This document shows, in pieces, positions 28,350 to 35,500 of a DNA stretch of 64,000 bases. The notes under the pieces were generated by a model. The model was not told the DNA's origin and ran no database searches. It saw only the letters and a program-made list of their open reading frames with translations. Source of the DNA: Pseudomonas sp. BSw22131. Its GTDB lineage: Bacteria > Pseudomonadota > Gammaproteobacteria > Pseudomonadales > Pseudomonadaceae. The position numbers and the translations under genes are program-made. Positions within the stretch are counted from its first letter, which is position 1. The number at the start of each line of letters is the position of its first letter. The DNA lies in NCBI RefSeq assembly GCF_026810445.1, contig NZ_CP113949.1, forward strand, positions 4,216,001 through 4,280,000, given 5' to 3'.

Positions 28350-28617
28350 GTTGAACCTCCGCAGGACGACGACCGAAAGATTGCAGGTGAAAAATACCGA
28401 ACAATAGAATCAACACCCGGTCGCGCCAAGGTTGTTCGCGCCCACGCAGGCTACCGTTGAACAGAAACAGCTCCAGAACATGCGTCAGCAGCAACAGGCT
28501 GCCCGCCAGTCTGATCAGCACGTCGAAGGGATTTGGCAGCGCTATCGCCTGATTGATCAGCACTACCGCCCAGAATGCCAGCGTCAACATCTTTCCCAAA
28601 CCCCAAAACACCCTCAT
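28342..28617 (-). CDS. DUF1145 family small membrane protein
   Basis: This is a 91-residue protein with two or three hydrophobic helices (LTLAFWAVVLINQAIALPNP, LIRLAGSLLLLTHVLELFLF, RVLILLFGIFHLQSF). The family is annotated only as DUF1145, widely found in gammaproteobacteria and predicted to lie in the inner membrane. The stop codon lies eight bases inside the collagen-like gene, so they form a two-gene unit. Confidence 0.75.
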   Translation of the reverse strand: MRVFWGLGKMLTLAFWAVVLINQAIALPNPFDVLIRLAGSLLLLTHVLELFLFNGSLRGREQPWRDRVLILLFGIFHLQSFGRRPAEVQHA

Positions 28618-28782
28618 GACACGCCCCTGCCGTTCTTTATTAATCCGTCATGCTTTTTGAAGCGTCGCTGAAAGCTGAAACCAGAATTCCCCGCGCACAT
28701 TACGGCGCTCGCACCGACTATGCCAGCAGCCCATGAAAATAGTTGAGCAGCCAGGTGCTTGAAAGAATTTAGCCATAAAAAA

Positions 28783-28803
28783 CCCCGGCACAAAGGCCGG
28801 GGG
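28783..28803 (-). terminator. Rho-independent terminator of the ompA-like gene
   Basis: The stem CCCCGGC / GCCGGGG with loop ACAAAG, preceded on the plus strand by AAAAAA (a U-tract for minus-strand transcription), lies 20 bp after the stop at 28824. Confidence 0.8.
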
Positions 28804-28823
28804 CTGTTACGCCGTTGCCGCAA

Positions 28824-29525
28824 TCAACGGTTGATCTTGATCTCTACACGACGGTTGAGCGCACGGCCCTCTGCAGTTTTGTTGTCTGCAACAGGGCGGC
28901 CTTCACCATCACCTTCCACTGACACGAACGCACTGCGGACGACGCCGGCGCCGACCAGATAGTCAGTCACCGCGTTCGCGCGTTTTTCGGAGAGTTTCTG
29001 GTTGTAAGCATCGCTGCCCACGCTGTCCGTGTGCCCGCTGACACGCAGTTGCACGTTGGCGGCTTCAGTTTTCAGGCGGGTCGCAACGGTGTCCAGTTGC
29101 GCCTTGTCAGCAGGCGTCAGGACCGCTTTGTTGAACTCGAAACGCACATCACGAATGGTGATGATTTCCTCTTTAGGCTGAACCACAGGCTCTACGACAG
29201 GTGCAGGTGCGGCCGGAACGATTGGGCAGCCGGTTGCATCGACAGGCGTACCTTTAGGTGTATTCGGGCACTTGTCGACGCTGTTCAATACGCCGTCGCC
29301 ATCATCATCGCCATCCCCATGAACCCAGCAGTACGCACCCGCCATCACGCCGGTTGCAGCACCCAGGCCCGCCGCCACAGAAGCCGTCTGAAATGCGCCG
29401 ATGGCCGCGCCACTCAGCACACCGCCTGCGGCACACAATGGCCAGTCGGTCTTTTGCAGGCCCGCACACCCCGTCAAAACACTGGTAACCAAAATCAGAG
29501 GTAACGCTGTCCGAATCATGCTCAT
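28824..29525 (-). CDS. OmpA-family lipoprotein with a calcium-type TSP3 repeat
   Basis: This is a 233-residue protein. The lipoprotein signal ends at VLTGC (Cys 20). A glycine-zipper-like stretch follows (GVLSGAAIGAFQ, AAGLGAATGVMAGA), then an acidic TSP type-3 repeat DGDDDGDGVLNSVDKCPNTP, and finally an OmpA peptidoglycan-binding domain ([33 protein letters not shown]). It is an outer-membrane lipoprotein tethered to peptidoglycan. The ATG at 29525 is preceded by AAGGAG. A T-run hairpin (CCCCGGCACAAAGGCCGGGG) lies just behind the gene at 28783-28803. Confidence 0.88.
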   Translation of the reverse strand: MSMIRTALPLILVTSVLTGCAGLQKTDWPLCAAGGVLSGAAIGAFQTASVAAGLGAATGVMAGAYCWVHGDGDDDGDGVLNSVDKCPNTPKGTPVDATGCPIVPAAPAPVVEPVVQPKEEIITIRDVRFEFNKAVLTPADKAQLDTVATRLKTEAANVQLRVSGHTDSVGSDAYNQKLSEKRANAVTDYLVGAGVVRSAFVSVEGDGEGRPVADNKTAEGRALNRRVEIKINR

Positions 29526-29842
29526 ACAGTTCTTCTCCTTTGGTATCGGCTAAAACCGACTGGGGTGGAGTAAAGACGGCTGTTTGCCAGTTTTCCACCC
29601 CACAGCAGCGGCGCAGGCCAATACAGCGAAGAATTCACCAATTATTCGCGTTGATGCGGTCATTTACTGGTCTTCGCAAGGATTGGCCTGCACTCGAAAC
29701 AGCTTTGGGACGGAAAACATGTCGGTTTGAATAGCCAATGGCTTTCACTTCGTATGTTTGGTAATGGGCCTGCAACAAAAACTCAAGCACTAGGCCATCT
29801 CGGCTCGGCAGGCTAGTCTTGCAACTCAATCGAGGGATTTAG
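29526..29842. other. Intergenic region between divergent OmpA lipoprotein and DUF6231-like genes
   Basis: These 317 bases should hold both promoters. A GGTGGAG...CTCCACC-like dyad lies near 29566-29603. I see no gene or repeat family. Confidence 0.4.
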
Positions 29843-30340
29843 ATGACCGACAGTTTTTCCACCCGCACGCCACAGCAAGCGTTGGCAGCGCTGCTGGACC
29901 TGCATGCGCCCAAGCGTCTTTTACTGATAGGCGCCCAGACGTTTCCTGCGTTGCAGGCGTTTCAGGAAGCGCATCCGGGCACCGAAGTCGCACTCGCCTC
30001 ACCCGGTCCACTGCCGCCTGAACTTGCGGCTCAGCGCTTCGACCTCGCCTTGGTTGTAGATTGCCTGGAGCACATTCCGAAACGTGTGGGTCTTGAGCTG
30101 CTTGGCGGGATTCGTAACCTCAACGCGAGCCGGATCGCGGTGCTGGCGGACCTTACGGCTGCGGGCTGGCAAACCACTGACTTTTACTCGCTGGCCTTGC
30201 AGCTCAATGAACGCTTCACGCGCGATGATCAAGTGCTGACACTGTTCACCTACGATCTGCGTGAGTACAAACAGGTCCCGGACTGGCTGAACGCGAAGTT
30301 CTGGGCCAACCCGGAAAACTTCGGCAAATACTGGTGGTAA
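29843..30340 (+). CDS. DUF6231-like protein; island integration target
   Basis: This is a 165-residue cytoplasmic protein with a Rossmann-like core (APKRLLLIGAQTFPALQAFQ, then FDLALVVDCLEHIPKRVG), the D-C-L-E-H resembling a methyltransferase motif post-I, but it is too short for an active SAM methyltransferase. It resembles the DUF6231 family of pseudomonads. GAGGG precedes the ATG. The last 44 bases, ending FGKYWW and TAA, recur at 45009-45052 with TGA just before ychJ. This gene's 3' end is therefore the left junction of the 14.7-kb island, and originally it probably abutted ychJ. Confidence 0.75.
   Translation: MTDSFSTRTPQQALAALLDLHAPKRLLLIGAQTFPALQAFQEAHPGTEVALASPGPLPPELAAQRFDLALVVDCLEHIPKRVGLELLGGIRNLNASRIAVLADLTAAGWQTTDFYSLALQLNERFTRDDQVLTLFTYDLREYKQVPDWLNAKFWANPENFGKYWW
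30297..30340 (+). repeat. Direct repeat, left copy (putative attL of the 14.7-kb island)
   Basis: These 44 bases starting AGTTCTGGGCCAACCCG match 45009-45052 except for one G/A change and the stop (TAA here, TGA there). The insertion point is therefore at the 3' end of the DUF6231-like gene, keeping its protein sequence unchanged. Confidence 0.9.
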
Positions 30341-30388
30341 ACCCATGAATATCAAGGGATTACCTCGCCATGAGGTGTCATCGAAGCT

Positions 30389-30706
30389 ATGCCCGAGCAG
30401 GGCCAACTGTCACCAATTAGTCACCCGTGGTTTCACCAGAAACCTTCTCAGAACCTTTCCATCTGGCACTATCGACGCTCAGGCATCTACTACCTTCGAG
30501 TCCGTCCAAGCGGTTGCTCGCTACGCTGCTTTACCATTTCGCTACGCTCTACCAACAGGTCCAACGCAATGCAGTACTCCAAGGACATACTGAAGACCCT
30601 TGCTGTTTTCTTTCTTGCGCTAAATTTTGCTGGGACTCGAACCCTTCGTCGTCAGAATAACCTTCCATCTCGATGGCGTATTCATGTTCTCGAAGTTCAT
30701 GGGTAA
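30389..30706 (+). pseudogene. Site-specific integrase (tyrosine recombinase) N-terminal remnant
   Basis: Right behind the left repeat the frame reads SHPWFHQKPSQNLSIWHYRR, SGIYYLRVRPSG and CFTISLRSTNRSNAM, then QYSKDILKTLAVFFL. This is the start of pseudomonad integrases, with the arm-type DNA-binding region and a first core helix. After about residue 75 the similarity stops and the catalytic R-H-R-Y part is missing. Location directly inside the putative attachment site supports it as the original integrase of the island, now truncated. The family call is from memory of such proteins; moderate certainty. Confidence 0.6.
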
Positions 30707-30836
30707 CGCTGAGCGCTACACCTTCCAGCGCACAAATGCTGTTGCTAAGGAAGACTATGAATACATCGCGAGCCAACGTTCCATTGCTGTAGGCCAGCGA
30801 GCCCTCTAGCCGGTTGAGAATCGATAGGTTTGACAT
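30549..30836 (-). CDS. Small hypothetical protein, antisense to the integrase remnant
   Basis: This is a 95-residue frame starting MSNLSILNRLEGSLAYSNG after an unusually strong AGGAGG site. It has a hydrophobic middle (VFIVFLSNSICALEGVALSV) and an acidic EMEGYSDDEGFES. Codon choice looks real up to about residue 65; the tail lies over the integrase remnant and may be a read-through of a junction. No family recognised. Confidence 0.4.
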   Translation of the reverse strand: MSNLSILNRLEGSLAYSNGTLARDVFIVFLSNSICALEGVALSVTHELREHEYAIEMEGYSDDEGFESQQNLAQERKQQGSSVCPWSTALRWTCW

Positions 30837-30891
30837 AACCCTCCTTGTGCCTCCTCTAGAATGAATATAACGCGACCGTCCGCTTCTGACC

Positions 30892-31050
30892 CAGAATGTG
30901 TAAAAACGCTTCGCTAAAATTGAAGTGCGCGCGTCTACGTTAAGTCTGAAATTTATCGGCATGTCAGCAGATGTGGATTTCGCGTAGAGGCCCGTTTTCC
31001 GGTCCGGTTTTGAGTACCTGTCGCACTCAAAAACGTTTTTACACAGCCTG
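30892..31050. mobile_element. MITE-like element with 17-bp inverted ends
   Basis: CAGAATGTGTAAAAACG at the left and the inverse CGTTTTTACACAGCCTG at the right match in 15 of 17 positions, 12 of them contiguous (30897-30908 with 31034-31045). They bound 159 bp with no coding capacity. It looks like a non-autonomous or solo transposon derivative. No target-site duplication is clear. The rest of 30837-31204 holds nothing else I can identify. Confidence 0.6.
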
Positions 31051-31204
31051 GCCCGATTGCTGCCTCTCGTGAAGGGCTGCAACCGGCCCAGAGTTTGAAG
31101 CTGCTGACCTTAGCCCGGCAGGCGCGCCTCGATCATCCAGGGTTGTGACAACGGTGGGCGAGGGAGATGGAGGTGTCAGACATCGCTGCATACCGCTGAA
31201 ACCC

Positions 31205-31777
31205 TCAGCGAATCTGCTTGCCCATGTTAAATCGAAGCAACATCAGCGCCGCATCGCAGGCATCGCCGGCAAAGTGGCTTTTGCTGAAGGCCTGGGCATT
31301 CACCGTGGCCCCGTCGAGCAGCATCATGATGTAGGTCGCGAGGGTATTAGCCGTATCGGGGGTGTGGTGGCGTGCTAATTCGTGCTCAACAAGCGCATGC
31401 AGTTTGTGCTTGTAGTCAAGGGCGATCTCCCGGATGTCGGAGTGCTCCGGGTACTCGCCCACCGCGCGGCCGAACAGGCAGCCGGCGAAGCTGGTGGAAC
31501 AGAACCACTGACCACGCCAATCGAAGATCGAAATGATCTTTTCTTCCAGGCTGGGCTTTTCATCCATACGCGTCTTCAATTGCTCGATCAGATGTGACGA
31601 GCGTTGCGTCAATACGGTTTTGACTAGGTCTTCCTTACCGTTGAAATTACGGTACATCGTCATTCTGGCGACGCCCGACGCTTCGATGATCCAGTCGACA
31701 CCTACGGGGTGGAAACCGTGCTGGGAAAACAGGCTGGTAGCAGTGTCAACGACATGCTGCTTCTTCGATACGGACAA
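31205..31777 (-). CDS. TetR-family transcriptional regulator of the island cluster (TTG start)
   Basis: This is a 190-residue protein. The N-terminal TetR helix-turn-helix is clear: VVDTATSLFSQHGFHPVGVD, WIIEASGVARMTMYRNFNG and KEDLVKTVL. The C-terminal ligand domain reads LAGCLFGRAV-like (FAGCLFGRAVGEYPEHS) and resembles other small TetR repressors. The start is TTG with GGAG seven bases upstream; there is no in-frame ATG in the HTH-containing part before it. A dyad ATAGAC-CA-GTCTAT lies 55 bp upstream and is likely its own operator. It is last in the minus-strand direction of the cluster but has its own promoter gap. Confidence 0.85.
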   Translation of the reverse strand: MSVSKKQHVVDTATSLFSQHGFHPVGVDWIIEASGVARMTMYRNFNGKEDLVKTVLTQRSSHLIEQLKTRMDEKPSLEEKIISIFDWRGQWFCSTSFAGCLFGRAVGEYPEHSDIREIALDYKHKLHALVEHELARHHTPDTANTLATYIMMLLDGATVNAQAFSKSHFAGDACDAALMLLRFNMGKQIR

Positions 31778-31830
31778 CTCGGAACTCCAGGTTCAAGCAG
31801 CTGGGATGGGCGAAAACCGTAACATTATGA

Positions 31831-31846
31831 TATAGACCAGTCTATC
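31831..31846. promoter_or_regulatory. Probable TetR operator (TATAGACCAGTCTATC)
   Basis: The half-sites ATAGAC and GTCTAT are perfectly inverted around CA. This form (ATAGACYRGTCTAT) is common for AcrR/TetR-type repressors that bind their own promoter. It is placed between the tetR start at 31777 and the end of the SDR gene at 31886. Confidence 0.65.
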
Positions 31847-31885
31847 TCGGTCTCGTTTCGGTGTTTCGCCCATATGTCGCAAAAC

Positions 31886-32596
31886 TTACGTAAAGCTCAC
31901 GGTATCCCCGCCGTCTACGGCCAGTACAGTGCCGCTGATCATTGGGTTGGTGGCCAGCAGCAGGGCCGCCGAGGCGATGTCTTCAGGCCGGGCTATGCGT
32001 TTGACGGGGAGTGCCTGGCTGCGTTGGCGCATTTTTTGTACCAGTGCTTCGGGGTGCATGCCGGTGTCGACGAAGCCCGGGGACAGCACATTGACGCGCA
32101 CCGGCGAGAGTTCGCTGGCCAGCCCGCGGGCAAAACCTTCGATACCGGCGTTGACCGCGCTGATCAGTGCCGTCTGCGGCCCGGCCCGCTGGGCAAAACG
32201 CCCCGAGATCAGGATCAGCGAGCCGTCCTCGTCGAAAGGTGCCAGCCGGGCAATGTGGTACGCCGCCCAGAACTTGCTGTCGAAGATGCGCTGCGCATCC
32301 TCCAGCGCAACGCTGCGCACCGGCCCGAACGTCAGCGAGGCGGCGGTGACAATAATGTGCTTCCAGCGCGTGGGCCGAGCAAAAAAGCGCTCCAGTTCGG
32401 CCGGCTGCGTGACGTCCAGTGGCACGGTTGCAACATCGGCGCCGATGTCGTGCGCCGCCTGGCTTAGCCGCACTGCAGTGCGCCCCGCCAGGGTGACCGT
32501 GGCACCTTGCTGGTGGAACAATTTGGCGATGGCAAAGCCGATACCGGCGGAGCCGCCGATGACCAGGACCTGGGTGTTGCGCTCAAGCATAGGCAT
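31886..32596 (-). CDS. SDR family oxidoreductase (cluster member)
   Basis: This is a 236-residue classical-size SDR. The NAD(P) loop is LVIGGSAGIGFAIAKLF, AGRTAVRLSQAA suggests NADP preference (Arg after the second strand), and the C-terminal NVLSPGFVDTGM and SGTVLAVDGGDTV are standard. The catalytic Ser is in LILISGRFAQRAGP, but the usual Tyr-x-x-x-Lys is replaced by ALISAVNAGIEGFA, so Tyr is missing and the chemistry is uncertain. The ATG at 32596 follows a GGGGGAAG site. It overlaps the Dabb gene by 14 bases, so it is co-translated. Confidence 0.8.
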   Translation of the reverse strand: MPMLERNTQVLVIGGSAGIGFAIAKLFHQQGATVTLAGRTAVRLSQAAHDIGADVATVPLDVTQPAELERFFARPTRWKHIIVTAASLTFGPVRSVALEDAQRIFDSKFWAAYHIARLAPFDEDGSLILISGRFAQRAGPQTALISAVNAGIEGFARGLASELSPVRVNVLSPGFVDTGMHPEALVQKMRQRSQALPVKRIARPEDIASAALLLATNPMISGTVLAVDGGDTVSFT

Positions 32597-32903
32597 GACA
32601 GTCTTCCCCCTGTGACAAAGGGTTTGGGAGCGGGTAATCAAAAATCAACATCTGGCACAGCGCACGCAAGCGGGGGCGAAAGCCTGCGTGTAACGGGTGT
32701 TCTCGCCAGCTGGGTAGCACGGACTCGTCGGTAAACGTGAGGATAAAACCCTGGTCGTAACCCAATGAACGGTCGCCGCTGTCGGCAATCACTTCCACCG
32801 CGACCAGGCCGGGCACACGGCCGGGAAAGCCGTGCAGTTCCTGTAGCAGCGCCGAGACGGCCGGGGCGTCAGGGCTTTTGAGCAAAACGATGCGCTTATA
32901 CAT
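32583..32903 (-). CDS. Dabb-domain (stress-responsive alpha/beta-barrel) protein
   Basis: This is a 106-residue protein with the Dabb order beta-alpha-beta-beta-alpha: YKRIVLLKSPDAPAVSALLQ, PGLVAVEVIADSGDRSLGYD, QGFILTFTDESVLPSWREHP. These dimeric ferredoxin-like barrels include polyketide cyclases such as plant olivetolic acid cyclase and also monooxygenase-like folds. The conserved histidine sits in REHPLHAGF. In this cluster a cyclase or isomerase role on an oxo-acid is possible but inferred only. GGGAG precedes the ATG. It overlaps both neighbours. Confidence 0.75.
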   Translation of the reverse strand: MYKRIVLLKSPDAPAVSALLQELHGFPGRVPGLVAVEVIADSGDRSLGYDQGFILTFTDESVLPSWREHPLHAGFRPRLRALCQMLIFDYPLPNPLSQGEDCHAYA

Positions 32904-33768
32904 GGAGGTTCTCCCATTCGATCAAGTTGCTCAGGCGCGGGCCGTTGTCGAACTCGCACACCACGGTATCGCCGTGGCTAAGGTGGATACCGGCGTCGGC
33001 ACTGTTGCAATCGGCGCCCATATAGAGGTAGATCAGCGTGCCGGGCAGTCGCAGTGACGGGTGCTGCCATAGGGTGTCGAACAGGTCATCGGCGTCATAA
33101 CACAGGCAGGAAAGGCCGGTACTGAAACTCTGTTCCCAGTGCAGGTCGCCCGCGCGGTAGATGGAGGTTGTGCCCCTTATCAGGTCGGGCAGAGGCTGCC
33201 AATACAGCAGGTGGGAAATGGCGCTGGGCTGCAACTTGGCGTAGGCCAGGTAGTTGCGCTTGGATTTGGCCAGGGCGATATCGGTAAGGTCGTTGCCGAA
33301 GGTGTAGCCGATGTAGTCCGGGCGGCCGTTGTCGGCCACCAGAAACAGCGCCACCACTTCCGCCTCCTCACACGCCGACAGAGCGCCGCGACTCATGCGC
33401 AGCACGTCGCCGCTGCTCTTGAGCGTGTCGGCAAAGCCCTTGATAAAAAAGGCCGGGCGCTCGTCGCTTTCCGGTGGTTGCGCGACTTTGCTCTGGTGGG
33501 TCAAGCCAAAGCCGCACACCACGCCCTGGCGCGGGTCGGGCGGCAGCAGGCAAGGCAGCAGCTCAAATCCTGCAAGGTCGGTAACCGTCAACGGCGCTGG
33601 CGAGTGTTCGCGCAGATACGCCAGTGGCCCACCGGGGAATTCGCGCGCCGGTGTGTCGCGCAACAACACATACAGGTCGGAGACCGGGTAGAGGCTGTAT
33701 TGCCCGGCGGTGCTGAGGCTGGTGACATAGCGCTGGCCGCCCCGCACGCATTCAAAAATGATCGACAT
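32896..33768 (-). CDS. Fumarylacetoacetate hydrolase (FAH) superfamily protein
   Basis: This is a 290-residue protein. The C-terminal half shows the FAH fold: GYTFGNDLTDIALAKSKRNY, LAYAKLQPSAI and the strand SNLIEWENLHV. FAH-family enzymes cleave C-C bonds of 2,4-dioxo acids, or isomerise or hydrate 2-hydroxydienoates, with a divalent metal. The acidic metal ligands expected as E-x-E (here VVALFLVADNGRP upstream) are only partly recognisable, so activity is open. AGGAG lies eight bases before the ATG at 33768; the 10-codon extension is unlikely. It starts 10 bp after the ThDP gene. Confidence 0.7.
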   Translation of the reverse strand: MSIIFECVRGGQRYVTSLSTAGQYSLYPVSDLYVLLRDTPAREFPGGPLAYLREHSPAPLTVTDLAGFELLPCLLPPDPRQGVVCGFGLTHQSKVAQPPESDERPAFFIKGFADTLKSSGDVLRMSRGALSACEEAEVVALFLVADNGRPDYIGYTFGNDLTDIALAKSKRNYLAYAKLQPSAISHLLYWQPLPDLIRGTTSIYRAGDLHWEQSFSTGLSCLCYDADDLFDTLWQHPSLRLPGTLIYLYMGADCNSADAGIHLSHGDTVVCEFDNGPRLSNLIEWENLHV

Positions 33769-33778
33769 GGGCAAGCTC

Positions 33779-35500
33779 CTAGAGGGTCTTGATTTCAAGC
33801 AGGGCGGGTTTGCCGTGAGTTTCCATATAGGCTAGGCAGTCGGCGATCTTTTCTTGAATCGACGCAGGGGTGTCGGCGCTGCCAGGACTATAGAGGTCGA
33901 AGGTTTTCGCCAGGGCGACGAAATCCACTTCGTTTTCAAGGAAGCTGGTGCCCAGGTTGGACAGGTCGCTGGGCCGCTGGCGCAGGTCGGCAATGCGTTC
34001 GGCGTGTTGCTTGGAATTGAGGTAGAGGCGGTTATTGATCACCAGCACCAGCAAGGGAATGTCGTAGGCCGACAAGGTCCACAGGGCACTCGGGGTATAG
34101 AGCAAATCGCCATCGGATTGCAGGTTGATGCTCAGCCGGCCCGTGCCCTTGTGGGCAACGGCCGCGCCGATGGCTGCGCCCAGGCCATAACCCAGCCCGG
34201 CGCCGCCGCTCATGCCGATATAAGCCTCGCTACGTTCGATTGGCCAAAGCTGGCGCACCAGGGTGTCGATGGTCACGCTGCCAGTGTTGGTGAGTACCCA
34301 ACGCTGATGCCCGATGGCTTCGTGGATAGCGATCAGCGCCTGGGCGATAGTCAGGCCATCTGCAGGTTGGGTGACCTGTGCAAGCAACGCCTGGCGGCGT
34401 ACCTGCTTGTAAGCCGCAATACGCGCGATGCGTTCGTTCACCAAGGCTCGCGCCGTGCTATCGCACCGTTCGGCGGATGCCTGCACCGCCTCGGCAATAC
34501 GCGCGATGGAGGCGACCACGTTGGCGTGCAGGACCAGGTCGGCGCACACCAGTTTCTGGCTGTCGGCCACCCAACTGCTGATGAGCAGCGAATGGGTGCC
34601 CAGTGTGGCGATGTACAAACCTGGGTGGGGTTTCTGCCCAGAGTTGGCCAGCAGGCCATACAGGTCCTGGACTTCCAGGGCCAACAGAAAGTCGCATTCG
34701 CCCAGCAGGTGTGCATCATGGTCCTGGAAGACCAGAGGGTGGGTATTGGGCACGTTATACCGGCCATTGCGTGAAATCACAGCGGTACCGGTGAGGCTGG
34801 CGATCCCCAGCAGCTGCTCGGCCTGCTTATCGTCGAGTGCGGCGTAGTCAATGGCGATGACGGGGTACTGCGCGGTCATCAACTGGGTGACCAGTTCGGC
34901 CAGTTGCTGGTCGTCCAGCGCCGGCAAGCGTTCCGGGCGCACCGGCCCGGCCGGCAGTGAGAGCCCGTCGGCCAGTGACTCTTCCTGAACCGCACTGTCG
35001 ATGGCGACATAACACGGGGCATGGGGCTCGGCGGCGCAGAGTTTGAGCGCGCGTTGCACCGACTCCAGGGTGGCGGCCTGGGACACCGGCATGTCCGTCC
35101 ATTTGGTGTAGCCCGAGAGGATTTTATCGATGCTCTGGGATGTGTGAATCCAGTCGATCCACGGGCGGCGCAGGGCCGCATCAATCGGCCCATTGCCGCC
35201 CAATACCAGCAACGGCACGCGGTCGCACCAGGCGTTGAAGATGGCCATGCTCGCGTGCTGCAAGCCGATATTGGCGTGCACCAATACCGCCATGTGCTTG
35301 CCGCTGGCTTTGTAATAACCGTGGGCCATGGCCACCGAGATTTCTTCATGGCAGCACATCAGGATGGCCGGCACGGCATGGTCGGGGTGATGCACCAGCG
35401 AGTCATGAATGCCGCGAAATGATGCGCCGGGGTTGAAACAGACGTACTCGATGCCCTGGTTGATCAACAGATCCACAAGCAAATCGGAAAAATACTTCAT
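33779..35500 (-). CDS. Thiamine diphosphate-dependent enzyme (acetolactate synthase / decarboxylase superfamily)
   Basis: This is a 573-residue three-domain ThDP enzyme. The pyrimidine domain holds the activating Glu in MCCHEEISVAMAHGYYKASG (E52/E53). The middle domain reads LLVLGGNGPID and onward. The PP domain has the GDG-x-NN motif SDGDLLYTPSALWT to VLVINNRLYLN. The sequence is nearer to 2-oxo-acid decarboxylases/ligases of the IlvB type than to MenD. It would decarboxylate or ligate a 2-oxo acid and make the carbon skeleton of the product. It overlaps the enolase-superfamily gene by four bases (ATGA). GGAG precedes the ATG. Confidence 0.85.
   Translation of the reverse strand: MKYFSDLLVDLLINQGIEYVCFNPGASFRGIHDSLVHHPDHAVPAILMCCHEEISVAMAHGYYKASGKHMAVLVHANIGLQHASMAIFNAWCDRVPLLVLGGNGPIDAALRRPWIDWIHTSQSIDKILSGYTKWTDMPVSQAATLESVQRALKLCAAEPHAPCYVAIDSAVQEESLADGLSLPAGPVRPERLPALDDQQLAELVTQLMTAQYPVIAIDYAALDDKQAEQLLGIASLTGTAVISRNGRYNVPNTHPLVFQDHDAHLLGECDFLLALEVQDLYGLLANSGQKPHPGLYIATLGTHSLLISSWVADSQKLVCADLVLHANVVASIARIAEAVQASAERCDSTARALVNERIARIAAYKQVRRQALLAQVTQPADGLTIAQALIAIHEAIGHQRWVLTNTGSVTIDTLVRQLWPIERSEAYIGMSGGAGLGYGLGAAIGAAVAHKGTGRLSINLQSDGDLLYTPSALWTLSAYDIPLLVLVINNRLYLNSKQHAERIADLRQRPSDLSNLGTSFLENEVDFVALAKTFDLYSPGSADTPASIQEKIADCLAYMETHGKPALLEIKTL

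Noticed and set aside
30642..30660. tRNA T-arm-like GGTTCGAGTCCC on the minus strand in the left island border
   Set aside because: No acceptor, anticodon or D arm nearby and the bases are inside a coding frame; chance match.
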